DNA from: Flavobacterium sp. UBA2787
Lineage (GTDB): Bacteria > Bacteroidota > Bacteroidia > Flavobacteriales > Flavobacteriaceae
Assembly (NCBI GenBank): GCA_002352205.1
Contig: DEHZ01000008.1
Span: 1 to 64,000, forward strand
Length of the DNA stretch: 64,000 bases
Direction of reading: 5' to 3'
Numbering within the stretch: position 1 is the stretch's first letter; every line of letters begins with the position of its first letter. A program made the position numbers and the translations under genes. Under the pieces are notes generated by a model. It saw only the letters and a list, made by a program, of their open reading frames with translations. It had not been told where the DNA came from and made no database searches. This document shows, piece by piece, positions 28,660 through 36,983 of the stretch.

Positions 28660-29601
28660 TTATTCAAAAAAGTAAGTAGTGGTTTCAGTATTTTGACCGG
28701 TAAATTCTTCTGTACTAATTTGTGTAGTTTTTACTTTGCTTTGAATGAAGTTTTGATTATTCACAGTTATAGTTCCTTCTAACGACTGACCTACCGACAA
28801 ATTGAAATTATTGTTTGAACGACCATAACTCTCCGCATTAAAATAAGAAGAATTGTAATTTGGGGTCGAAAATTGTTCGGCACACATTACTAAATAATTT
28901 AATTTCCCAAAAGATGAAAGATGCAAAAAACTGCCTGTGTTGATAATTGGTGAATATTCATAAGTAGTGGTCACATCCGGAAATTGTGCCGATATTAAAT
29001 TATTATTTTGATAAACAAAATTATTTTCATTATCCATCACACCATCAAAATTATTATCTCTTCCTGCTTTTATGATATTTTGATTTTGATCGAAATGAAC
29101 TATATGCCTAAAAAGTGCTTGGGCGGAAGGATTTAGATGCGATTCGGTTAACTTCTCAAAATAAACAACATTTTGGGATGGATTAACAACTCTATAATTT
29201 AAAACTCCTCCTAAGAAATGTTTATCCATAGCTACCACTAAATTATTTTCATAAAAAAAATCATATTTTACATCGATTTCTGGACCACCGTAAATAATAT
29301 AACTCTTTATTCTACCTGAATTATCATAAATGTATTCGTAAGCCAAATGAACTCCATTACTAGTTCCATTAACAAACGTTTCAGAAGTCACTGTTGTTAT
29401 TTTGTTATTTACAATAATTCCTGTATTAATCTTTTTGTAGCTTTGGATATCCGGATGATCTTCATAAATTGATTCTGTCACAAATGTGTAACCTGTAATC
29501 GTCTGATCAGTAGATTGATTTAAAGTATTTCCATTCTCTTCTGAACAAGAGAAAATCAAAAATACTGAAACAAAAAGATAAATAAAATGTTTAGTCTTCA
29601 T
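28660..29601 (-). CDS. Lipoprotein of unknown function
   Basis: 313 residues. Residues 1-19 form a lipoprotein signal with the lipid Cys at 19 (IFSC SEEN). The body has repeated Y-D-x-x-G-R/N type strands (YIYDNSGRIKSYI, VHFDQNQNIIKAG, FVYQNNNLISA), which resemble the beta-strand repeats seen in many Bacteroidota YD/RHS-like lipoproteins. I recognise no catalytic motif. It is probably anchored to the outer membrane. It stands alone, 102 bp from the upstream gene and preceded by that gene's terminator. Confidence 0.85.
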   Translation of the reverse strand: MKTKHFIYLFVSVFLIFSCSEENGNTLNQSTDQTITGYTFVTESIYEDHPDIQSYKKINTGIIVNNKITTVTSETFVNGTSNGVHLAYEYIYDNSGRIKSYIIYGGPEIDVKYDFFYENNLVVAMDKHFLGGVLNYRVVNPSQNVVYFEKLTESHLNPSAQALFRHIVHFDQNQNIIKAGRDNNFDGVMDNENNFVYQNNNLISAQFPDVTTTYEYSPIINTGSFLHLSSFGKLNYLVMCAEQFSTPNYNSSYFNAESYGRSNNNFNLSVGQSLEGTITVNNQNFIQSKVKTTQISTEEFTGQNTETTTYFFE

Positions 29602-29645
29602 ATAAGTTAAATTTTATAACACAACGACTAAACTTACTAATTTAT

Positions 29646-29679
29646 TACAAAAGCCTTACAAAAAATAGTGTAAGGCTTT
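29646..29679 (-). terminator. Intrinsic terminator after the acyl-CoA dehydrogenase gene
   Basis: 11-bp perfect stem AAAGCCTTACA/TGTAAGGCTTT (29650-29660 with 29669-29679), 8-nt loop, followed on the minus strand by TTTTG. It ends the 29704-35313 gene run. Confidence 0.82.
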
Positions 29680-29703
29680 AAATTTGCTGTAAACTATTTG
29701 AAA

Positions 29704-30873
29704 TTATTCCACTGCGGGTTTATAATTTTGTTTATCAATAATCATTTTTGATAAAATCTCTTTCAAGATTTCAGAAGTTCCACCGCCAATTGGTCCCAAA
29801 CGACTATCTCTCAATAATCTAGCTAAAGGATATTCTTCCATGTAACCATAACCACCTAACATTTGAAGACAACTATAAATGGTTTCATCAGCTACTTTAG
29901 TTGATTTTAATTTAGCCATGGTGGCTTCTTTCACCACATATTCGCCTTTATTCAATCGAGCAACTGCAGCATAATTAAAAATCTTACAGTGTTCAACATC
30001 TGTAGCATGTTCAACAATGGTGTGTCGTAAGGCTTGAAACTTATCGATTGTGCGTCCAAAAGCTTCGCGTTGCGACATATATTCTATAGTATATTCGATG
30101 GCATATTCAGCTCGTGCATGAGCATTGATCGCCATGATTAATCGTTCTAACGCAAAATGTTGCATGATGTATGGAAAACCTTTTCCTTCTTCTCCCATTA
30201 AATTTTCCAAAGGAATTTCAACATTATCAAAAGAGATTTCTGCAGTATCGGATGCTCTCCACCCTAATTTATCTAATTTAGTTGCAGAAATACCTGGTGT
30301 TTTGGTATCTACTAAAAAAACACTAATTCCTTTGTTGCCAAGATTTGGATTTGTTTTAGCACATACCACATAATAATCAGCATAAATTCCATTGGTAATG
30401 AATGTTTTAGATCCATTAATTACATATTTATCTCCTTTTTTGATAGCTGTTGTTCTCATTCCTGCTACATCACTACCTCCAAAAGGTTCAGAAATACATA
30501 AGGCTCCAATTTTATCACCGGAAATACTTGGTGCTAAATAATCTTGTTTAATTTGTTCATCGCCTTCTGCATTCAAATGCGTCATTGCTAAATAGGAATG
30601 TGCCCACATGGCAGCAGCAAAACCGGATGACTTAATTTTTTGTAGTTCTTCTAAAAAAATAACTGTGTAAAATAGGTCTAAATTCATTCCACCATACGCT
30701 TCAGGATAAGTTAATCCGAAAAAACCCATGTCGCCAAATTTTTTCCAAATAAATCGCTCAATAGTTCCTGTTTTTTCCCATTTTTCAATATGAGGAACAA
30801 CCTCTTTTTGTAAAAAATCGCGTAAAGTTGCTCTAAATAATTGATGCTCTTCCGTAAAGTATTCTGAATTCAT
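29704..30873 (-). CDS. Acyl-CoA dehydrogenase
   Basis: 389 residues, full length for the family. FAD-binding signatures are present: ALCISEPFGGSDVAG (~124-138), WRASDTAEI and QREAFGRTI. The usual C-terminal catalytic Glu position reads GGGTSEI, that is Gly. The likely base is E243 in FALERLIMAI, as in long-chain and isovaleryl-CoA dehydrogenases. It would oxidise an acyl-CoA thioester in fatty-acid or branched-chain degradation; the substrate cannot be set from sequence. It is 35 bp after the helix-hairpin-helix gene and ends at a strong terminator. Confidence 0.93.
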   Translation of the reverse strand: MNSEYFTEEHQLFRATLRDFLQKEVVPHIEKWEKTGTIERFIWKKFGDMGFFGLTYPEAYGGMNLDLFYTVIFLEELQKIKSSGFAAAMWAHSYLAMTHLNAEGDEQIKQDYLAPSISGDKIGALCISEPFGGSDVAGMRTTAIKKGDKYVINGSKTFITNGIYADYYVVCAKTNPNLGNKGISVFLVDTKTPGISATKLDKLGWRASDTAEISFDNVEIPLENLMGEEGKGFPYIMQHFALERLIMAINAHARAEYAIEYTIEYMSQREAFGRTIDKFQALRHTIVEHATDVEHCKIFNYAAVARLNKGEYVVKEATMAKLKSTKVADETIYSCLQMLGGYGYMEEYPLARLLRDSRLGPIGGGTSEILKEILSKMIIDKQNYKPAVE

Positions 30874-30908
30874 AAAATAAAATTATTTGCTTAAAATGTC
30901 TAATTTTT

Positions 30909-31778
30909 TTAGAATTCCAAATATAAGGCTATAATTTTGATTTTTTCGCTAGGCAAACCTTTAATTTTTGTTAAATCCTCAATATTTTTAATTTCACCAT
31001 TCATACTTCGATGCGTTACAATCTCTTTTGCAATGGAATAATTAAAGTAGGGGAATTTAGCAAGTTCTTTAACCGAAGCATTGTTAATATCAACCTTACT
31101 AATTTTAGGTTCAGCTGTTACTATGAAGTGTTTATTGAGGTTTTCTACAACTTCCGGACTTAATCCCCAAATAAATTGCATTTGTTCCATCGAGACAAAA
31201 CCACCAAGACTTTCTTTTTGTTTTAAAATTCTTTCAGACAAAGCCGGACCAATTCCATAAACCTTAATTAGATCTTCTTGCGTTGCCAGATTAATATCAA
31301 CTTTTACAATTGGCTTTTTGTTCTCGAACTTATTATTTGAATAAGAAGTATATTGCTTTTTGGGTTGATTTACCCAATCTGGAAATTTAAAATAAGGCGA
31401 AATTGCATTTAGCAAACTATCTGAAACACCGGTTACAGTTTGAAATTCTTTAGCTGAATTAACATATTTATTTTCTTTTCGAAAGGCAAAAAGTTTGTCT
31501 AATTCTTCTACTGACATTCCTAATTTATATCCTTTATAATCGGTAATAAAGTTTGGATTGAATGGATAAATAACTGGTTTCGTACTATTGTCTGAATTCT
31601 TTAAGCTGTCAATAACGGGTTGCATTGCCAACCATTCTTGATTAACGTCATTCGTTTTTGGATTTGGTTTTGAAATCCAAAAAAAATAACTTAACTGAAC
31701 TATAATTATGAGGAGAAACAACGAAAAAATCCCATTTCGCTGTTGTTTTGACAAACGGAAATAGGATTTAAGTTTCAT
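30909..31778 (-). CDS. Membrane-anchored helix-hairpin-helix (ComEA-like) protein
   Basis: 289 residues with one N-terminal membrane segment (~17-36). Three helix-hairpin-helix units follow (~70-135, ~160-220, ~228-289); the second and third contain VDINLATQEDL and VDINNASVKEL, the ComEA signature. The domains should lie in the periplasm. ComEA proteins bind incoming DNA during transformation, but no competence genes are nearby, so DNA uptake is only a possibility. It is 15 bp after the AGCS transporter gene. Confidence 0.88.
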   Translation of the reverse strand: MKLKSYFRLSKQQRNGIFSLFLLIIIVQLSYFFWISKPNPKTNDVNQEWLAMQPVIDSLKNSDNSTKPVIYPFNPNFITDYKGYKLGMSVEELDKLFAFRKENKYVNSAKEFQTVTGVSDSLLNAISPYFKFPDWVNQPKKQYTSYSNNKFENKKPIVKVDINLATQEDLIKVYGIGPALSERILKQKESLGGFVSMEQMQFIWGLSPEVVENLNKHFIVTAEPKISKVDINNASVKELAKFPYFNYSIAKEIVTHRSMNGEIKNIEDLTKIKGLPSEKIKIIALYLEF

Positions 31779-31793
31779 AAGATGAAATTAATA

Positions 31794-33290
31794 TTATTCA
31801 TATTTTTTGATTTCTCCGGACTTTAGCCTTTTGAAATAATCTTTCAAATCATCTTTCACTTCACTGGAAAGGAAATATAAACCTAATATATTTGGAAACG
31901 CCATTCCTAAAATCATCATATCTGAAAAATCTATCACAGCTCCTAAACTCGCGGAAGCTCCTAAAACGACAAAAACTAAGAAAAGAGCTTTATATAGATT
32001 TTCCATTTTCTTAGTATTTCCGAACAAAAATGTCCATGATTTCATTCCGTAATAAGACCATGAAATCATCGTTGAGAAAGCAAAAAGTACAATTGCAACT
32101 AATAAAACATATTTAAACCAAGGCAAAACACTACTAAATGCCGCTGATGTTAATGCAGATCCTGTCATTCCTTGTGTATCTTCAGCATAACCGGTAAAAA
32201 TTAGCACTAAAGCTGTCATAGTACATACAATTATAGTATCTACAAAAGGCTCTAATAAAGCAACAATACCTTCACTTACAGGTTCATCTGTTTTTACAGC
32301 AGAGTGAGCGATGGCGGCTGATCCCACACCAGCTTCATTTGAAAAAGCTGCACGCTGAAATCCTACGACTAAAACACCAACAACACCTCCTGTAATACCA
32401 TCAGCAGTAAATGCTCCTGAAATTATATCACCAAAAGCATCACCTATATGAGCAAAATTTACGAATATAATTATTAATGAGGTGATGACATATATTCCCA
32501 CCATGAAGGGAACAATTTTATCGGTAACTTTTGCAATTTTCTTGATACCTCCAATAATTACTATCCCCACAAAAAAGGCCACAACCAAACCATACCAAAA
32601 TCCTTTTCCTTCAAAAACAGGAAAAACATTGGACAATTGTGCAAAAGATTGATTCGCTTGAAACATGTTTCCTCCTCCAAATGAACCACCTATAGCTAGA
32701 ATTGCAAAAGCTACTGCTAAAACTTTTCCTAAACCGGCATATCCTTTTCTTCGTAGACCTTCTGAAAGATAGTACATTGGTCCTCCTGAGACTTCGCCTA
32801 AATCATTTAACTTTCTGTATTTAACCCCTAAAGTACATTCTACAAATTTGGAAGACATTCCTAAAAATCCAGCCAAAATCATCCAAAATGTTGCACCTGC
32901 TCCACCTAATGAAATCGCAACAGCTACTCCGGCAATATTACCAAGACCAACTGTCCCGGAAAGTGCAGTAACTAAAGCTTGAAAGTGCGAAACTTCTCCT
33001 TCATCACCCGGTTTATCATAATCGCCTCTAATTAATTGGTATGCATGTTTAATACCTTTCAGGTTAATAAAACCCATATAAATAGTAAAAAAAGTAGCTC
33101 CAACAACAAGCCATAAAACTACCAAGGGCATGTCAAATCCAAATGCTTCCATCGGTTTGTAGAAGAAAATTCCTGACATAAAATCTACAACAGGTTTTAT
33201 AACGTCATTTATCTTTTCATCTAATCCTTTTTCTTGACTAAAAGCAATAATTGGTAATAATAAAGTGAAAATTGAGAGTAACTTTTTCAT
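31794..33290 (-). CDS. Alanine/glycine:cation symporter (AGCS) family protein
   Basis: 498 residues from the ATG at 33290. The frame could extend to 33356, but [19 protein letters not shown] is a good signal-like start. It has about ten membrane segments. AGCS landmarks are [29 protein letters not shown] and [16 protein letters not shown]. It imports small amino acids with Na+ or H+. The N-terminal FSQ suggests a cleavable signal, common in Bacteroidota members. It is part of a run of same-strand genes from 35313 to 29704. Confidence 0.93.
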   Translation of the reverse strand: MKKLLSIFTLLLPIIAFSQEKGLDEKINDVIKPVVDFMSGIFFYKPMEAFGFDMPLVVLWLVVGATFFTIYMGFINLKGIKHAYQLIRGDYDKPGDEGEVSHFQALVTALSGTVGLGNIAGVAVAISLGGAGATFWMILAGFLGMSSKFVECTLGVKYRKLNDLGEVSGGPMYYLSEGLRRKGYAGLGKVLAVAFAILAIGGSFGGGNMFQANQSFAQLSNVFPVFEGKGFWYGLVVAFFVGIVIIGGIKKIAKVTDKIVPFMVGIYVITSLIIIFVNFAHIGDAFGDIISGAFTADGITGGVVGVLVVGFQRAAFSNEAGVGSAAIAHSAVKTDEPVSEGIVALLEPFVDTIIVCTMTALVLIFTGYAEDTQGMTGSALTSAAFSSVLPWFKYVLLVAIVLFAFSTMISWSYYGMKSWTFLFGNTKKMENLYKALFLVFVVLGASASLGAVIDFSDMMILGMAFPNILGLYFLSSEVKDDLKDYFKRLKSGEIKKYE

Positions 33291-33379
33291 AAAGTTAATT
33301 TTGGTTAAAATTTTAGTTAAGCAAGATGCAAAAAAAATTGCGTTTAAAAAAAGCATCGCACATTTTTTTTTGAAATTTG

Positions 33380-33610
33380 CTATAAATCAAATACTGAACT
33401 TCGCTTTGTATATATCATATCTTTCAATTTTAACCAAAAAGCAAATGTTAAGTAAACTCCAAACCAAAGTCCGACAGTAACAAAGGAAATGTAAATAAAA
33501 AACAATCTCACACTTGTTGCTCTCATTCCTAATCTATCGGCTAATCTTGAAGATACATGAAAACCGTGTTTTTCAAAAAAAAGTCTGATGGAAGTGATCC
33601 AATTCATCAA
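33380..33610 (-). CDS. Small PspC-like membrane protein
   Basis: 76 residues. An amphipathic N-terminus with [24 protein letters not shown] resembles the PspC motif, followed by one membrane segment (~36-62). PspC proteins act in envelope stress, but the short forms in Bacteroidota have no assigned role. The first two codons are ATG. It starts 5 bp after the upstream gene, so it is probably co-transcribed. Confidence 0.78.
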   Translation of the reverse strand: MMNWITSIRLFFEKHGFHVSSRLADRLGMRATSVRLFFIYISFVTVGLWFGVYLTFAFWLKLKDMIYTKRSSVFDL

Positions 33611-33615
33611 AAAAA

Positions 33616-34023
33616 TTATTTTGGATTAACAAAAGGTGATTGTTCTTCTTCAACTGCAGTAACAAAATATCGCGTGTCTCCCCACCATGAAAACGTTTTA
33701 TATCGTTCAACATAAGTGAGTTTAACATATCTACCTTGCAGATTTTCCATTTTTGTGATTACTTCTTTTTCTTTGGATGGAACAGTAAACTGAAAGATTT
33801 GTGCACCGGAAATTCCTTGACTCATTTCTCCTTCCCATGTTTTGAAAGTGACTCCTTTTTTACTGAATTTGATTAATTCGCCAGAACGAACACCTTCTGA
33901 ATAAGGGACATAATAGATAAATGCAAAGTATCCGAAGAAAGCGACTACGAATAAAACAATAAAGCGAATAAAATATTTTTTCATTTTTTGTCCAAAGGAT
34001 TTTTTAACAGTATTATTTTCCAT
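33616..34023 (-). CDS. Small membrane-anchored protein of unknown function
   Basis: 135 residues: a basic N-terminus, one membrane segment (~19-37, FIVLFVVAFFGYFAFIYYV) and a soluble domain with GELIKFSKKGVTFKTWEGE and FSWWGDTRYFVTAVE. Homologues in flavobacteria are often labelled 6-phosphogluconate dehydrogenase, but at this size and without a Rossmann motif that label is not supported. It lies between the DUF2851 gene (15 bp) and the PspC-like gene (5 bp). Confidence 0.82.
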   Translation of the reverse strand: MENNTVKKSFGQKMKKYFIRFIVLFVVAFFGYFAFIYYVPYSEGVRSGELIKFSKKGVTFKTWEGEMSQGISGAQIFQFTVPSKEKEVITKMENLQGRYVKLTYVERYKTFSWWGDTRYFVTAVEEEQSPFVNPK

Positions 34024-34038
34024 AAAGCTATTTTTTTT

Positions 34039-35313
34039 TTAAGAAGTAAAGTTAATCAACTTTTGTCCAATTGCACAATTCAGACATCTATTTGTGTTGC
34101 AATATTCTTTTTTTAGTTGAAGAACTGCTTGTGAATGATAACTATTTGTTGAAACTAAACCAAAATGAGCAAATTTTTCAATGATTGTATTTTTTTCTGA
34201 TGCAATTTCAGATGCTAAAGCGATGAGTTCTTCCGGATTGATATTTCCGTTTGAGTGACCATACGCGAATTTAATAGGAAGAATGCAATTCAATATAAGT
34301 AGGTCTATAAAATTTTTAGACAATTTTTTGTTCTTTTTTAGATGTGGTTTATCAAAAACATAATGTGATTTCCAATATTCAGAAATAGTAGAATTGAAAA
34401 AAGGATAAATTTCTTGTGTAGAATTAGCTTTGACAATTAATTGAAAAAAGTGCTGGTGCTGCACTATTAAATGAGCCAACTGAGCTAATCGGATGGATGG
34501 AAAATTATCCGGTCGATGTTTAAAAAATTGAACCGGTTGAAAAAAATTACTATCTAATTGATGTTTATGTTTGAGATAATCCCATCTCTTTTTCAAATCA
34601 TTATAATATGAATCTTCATTATCCTCTTCAAGAAGTCCGGTTGAACCGAAAAAAAGTGCTTCAATATTTTCTACTTTAACTCTTTCCTTTTTAATAACAG
34701 AATAAGGCAGAGATTCAGCCATTTTTAAAAAAGCTTCCCCATTGGTATTGAGTCCAAAACTTTTTGCCAACAATTGAAAGAAGGTCGCTTCCCAATCAAA
34801 TGTATTTTTTTGAAGAAGAATTTCAACTTCATTGGCTTTTTTTTCCAAACGTTCAAAAAACAAACGTTCAATCCAATTGGAAATCGTAAAACCATCAATA
34901 GTTGATAATTGATTTTCACAATTTATCCACGCTTTTTGAGTGAACAATTGGCTATATTGCTGTAAAACTTCATTCGAAACATGTTGCTTAAGTTCTAGCA
35001 CCGGAATAACCGTATTATTTTTTCGAAATACATCGGTGTCATGTTCCCAAACTACATGAAGAATTACGTTATCATAATTTCCATCGGTTTCATGGTGATG
35101 CACATACCAATCGGAAGATTTTAAGTGAATTTCAATATTTCCAGCCCATTTCTGATTATCGATGATAATCTGAGCATTAAAAAAATCGGGGCCGGCTTGT
35201 TGAATATAATAACCTGAGTGAATAATTGTGAGTTCTTGACCGGAAACGGTTTTGAGATTGGTAAAGGCAAACTTTTTGTATTGCCAAACATAATGGAGAA
35301 AATCTTCTTTCAT
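34039..35313 (-). CDS. DUF2851 family protein
   Basis: 424 residues, cytoplasmic. The start MKEDFLHYVWQYKKFAFTNLKTVSGQEL and the motifs GPDFFNAQIIID, WAGNIEIHLKSSDWY and a C-terminal cysteine cluster (CNTNRCLNCAIGQ) are typical of DUF2851. The three Cys near the end may bind a metal. The function is unknown; the N-terminal part has been likened to nuclease-like folds, which I cannot verify here. First gene of the run down to 29704. Confidence 0.88.
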   Translation of the reverse strand: MKEDFLHYVWQYKKFAFTNLKTVSGQELTIIHSGYYIQQAGPDFFNAQIIIDNQKWAGNIEIHLKSSDWYVHHHETDGNYDNVILHVVWEHDTDVFRKNNTVIPVLELKQHVSNEVLQQYSQLFTQKAWINCENQLSTIDGFTISNWIERLFFERLEKKANEVEILLQKNTFDWEATFFQLLAKSFGLNTNGEAFLKMAESLPYSVIKKERVKVENIEALFFGSTGLLEEDNEDSYYNDLKKRWDYLKHKHQLDSNFFQPVQFFKHRPDNFPSIRLAQLAHLIVQHQHFFQLIVKANSTQEIYPFFNSTISEYWKSHYVFDKPHLKKNKKLSKNFIDLLILNCILPIKFAYGHSNGNINPEELIALASEIASEKNTIIEKFAHFGLVSTNSYHSQAVLQLKKEYCNTNRCLNCAIGQKLINFTS

Positions 35314-35356
35314 GGCGTGTATTTAAAAATTATGGCGTAAATGGTAATGCTAAAGT

Positions 35357-35391
35357 AATAAAAAAATCCAACCTGAAAAAGATTGGATTTT
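35357..35391 (-). terminator. Intrinsic terminator after the PLP/CBS gene
   Basis: AAAATCCAA (35363-35371) pairs with TTGGATTTT (35383-35391) around an 11-nt loop and is followed by a T-run on the minus strand. Confidence 0.75.
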
Positions 35392-35413
35392 GAAATTTAT
35401 GATTTTAAATAAT

Positions 35414-36775
35414 CTATTTTATAGAACTAATGATATCGTGCTTGGTAATAATATGGTATTTCCCGTTTTCCAATTGAACCAAAACGGCTTGATTGTCTTT
35501 GTTGATAAGCTTGGAAACTTCTTCTACCGGTGTGTTTTCTTGCACAATCGGATACGGTTTCCCCATGATTTCGCGAATTGGTTTTTCGGCAATATTCTTA
35601 TCTGAAAAGTAGCTTTTGAACAAATCTGATTCGTCAATGGAACCCACAAAACCAGTAGTATCAATAACAGGAATTTGCGAAATATTGAATTTTTTTAATC
35701 GATCGATTGCATGCGAAACTAATTCTTCTGTGCGAACAATAACTAATGATTTATCTTTGTGTCCTTTGATTAAATCGATGGCTGTTGTAATTTCTTCATC
35801 TAAAAATCCGCGTTCACGCATCCAATCGTCGTTGAACATTTTGCCTACGTAACGGCTTCCTGAATCGTGGAACAAAACCACGACAACATCTTCAGGTTTA
35901 AAATGTTCTTTTAATTGCAAAACACCTTTTATTGCAGATCCAGCTGAGTTTCCAACAAAAATTCCTTCTTCTAAAGCTAATCTTCTGGTGAAAACAGCGG
36001 CATCTTTATCGGTTACTTTGGTGAAACCATCGATGAGCGAAAAGTCAACGTTTTTTGGTAAAATATCTTCTCCGATTCCTTCAGTGATATAGGAATAGAT
36101 TTCGTTTTCGTCGAAAATTCCTGTTTCATGGTATTTTTTAAAGACTGATCCATACGTATCAACTCCCCAAATTTTCACGTTTGGATTATGTTCCTTTAAG
36201 TATTTTGCTACTCCGGAAATGGTTCCGCCTGTTCCTACTCCAACTACAAAGTGTGTTACTTTACCTTCGGTTTGTTCCCAAATTTCGGGACCGGTTTGTT
36301 CGTAATGTGCAATTGCATTGGATGGATTGTCGTATTGATTCACGTACCATGAATTTGGAATTTCTGTTCCTAATCGTTTGGAAACGGAATAATACGAACG
36401 TGGATCAGTTGGTTCTACATCGGTTGGGCAAACGATTACTTTGGCTCCAACAGCACGAAGAATATCCATTTTTTCTTTGGATTGTTTGTCGGTAATTACA
36501 CAGATTAGTTTATAGCCTTTAACGATTGCTCCTAATGCCAAGCCCATTCCGGTGTTTCCTGAAGTTCCTTCGATGATGGTTCCGCCCGGTTTTAAACGAC
36601 CGTCTGCTTCTGCATCTTCGATCATTTTGACTGCCATGCGATCCTTTACGGAGTTTCCGGGGTTGAATGTTTCTACTTTGGCAAGCACTAAACAATCTAA
36701 TTCTTGGGTAATTTTGTTGATTCTAACAAGCGGTGTGTTTCCGATTGTTTCTAATATATTTTTTGCGAATTTCAT
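35414..36775 (-). CDS. Cystathionine beta-synthase-like PLP enzyme with two CBS domains
   Basis: 453 residues. A fold-type II PLP domain (1-~325) has the Schiff-base lysine K44 in NPGNSVKDR, the substrate loop EGTSGNTGMGLA and the phosphate loop GVGTGGTISG. Two CBS domains occupy ~335-453 (SHAIDRLKKFNISQIPVID; IREIMGKPYPIVQENTPVEE). It should join serine or O-acetylserine with homocysteine or sulfide. Cysteine synthase activity is the main alternative. CBS domains suggest adenosyl-ligand control. Its -7 box is fused to a dispersed repeat. Confidence 0.9.
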   Translation of the reverse strand: MKFAKNILETIGNTPLVRINKITQELDCLVLAKVETFNPGNSVKDRMAVKMIEDAEADGRLKPGGTIIEGTSGNTGMGLALGAIVKGYKLICVITDKQSKEKMDILRAVGAKVIVCPTDVEPTDPRSYYSVSKRLGTEIPNSWYVNQYDNPSNAIAHYEQTGPEIWEQTEGKVTHFVVGVGTGGTISGVAKYLKEHNPNVKIWGVDTYGSVFKKYHETGIFDENEIYSYITEGIGEDILPKNVDFSLIDGFTKVTDKDAAVFTRRLALEEGIFVGNSAGSAIKGVLQLKEHFKPEDVVVVLFHDSGSRYVGKMFNDDWMRERGFLDEEITTAIDLIKGHKDKSLVIVRTEELVSHAIDRLKKFNISQIPVIDTTGFVGSIDESDLFKSYFSDKNIAEKPIREIMGKPYPIVQENTPVEEVSKLINKDNQAVLVQLENGKYHIITKHDIISSIK

Positions 36776-36794
36776 TCTATTTGTTTTTCGGGTG

Positions 36795-36802
36795 TAAAGA
36801 TA
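36795..36802 (-). promoter_or_regulatory. -7-like box of the PLP/CBS gene
   Basis: TATCTTTA on the minus strand (7 of 8 to TAnnTTTG), followed by CACC, 19 nt before the start codon. Its upstream edge is the end of the dispersed repeat at 36803-36983, which therefore fills the -33 region. Confidence 0.55.
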
Positions 36803-36983
36803 AGGATTTTTGGATTATTCGATTGTTGGATTTTTCGATTGTTGGATGGTTGGACTTTTGAAATGGTATTTTTTGATGGTTGGCTGCTAGCCCCGACAGG
36901 AGCGGCATCCTTTTGCAAAGCAAAAGATAGAGCGGATGGCGGGAATATGGAGGGTTGAAAAAGCCCGAGCCTTTCCGCTTCTT
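36803..36983 (+). repeat. Composite dispersed repeat, copy 1
   Basis: About 180 bp between the porin stop codon and the PLP/CBS promoter. Reading on the plus strand it has an array of GATTGTTGGATTTTT-like units, TTTTGAAATGG, TAGCCCCGA, a hairpin (CTTTTGC/GCAAAAG, 36910-36926) and GTTGAAAAAGCCCGAGCC. Copy 2 at 49998-50196 has the same parts in the same order, inverted. An 80-codon frame here (36777-37019, minus) is not a gene. Confidence 0.8.

Noticed and set aside
33291-33356. N-terminal extension of the AGCS transporter
   Set aside because: The internal MKKLLSIF start gives a proper signal sequence; the extension does not resemble family members.
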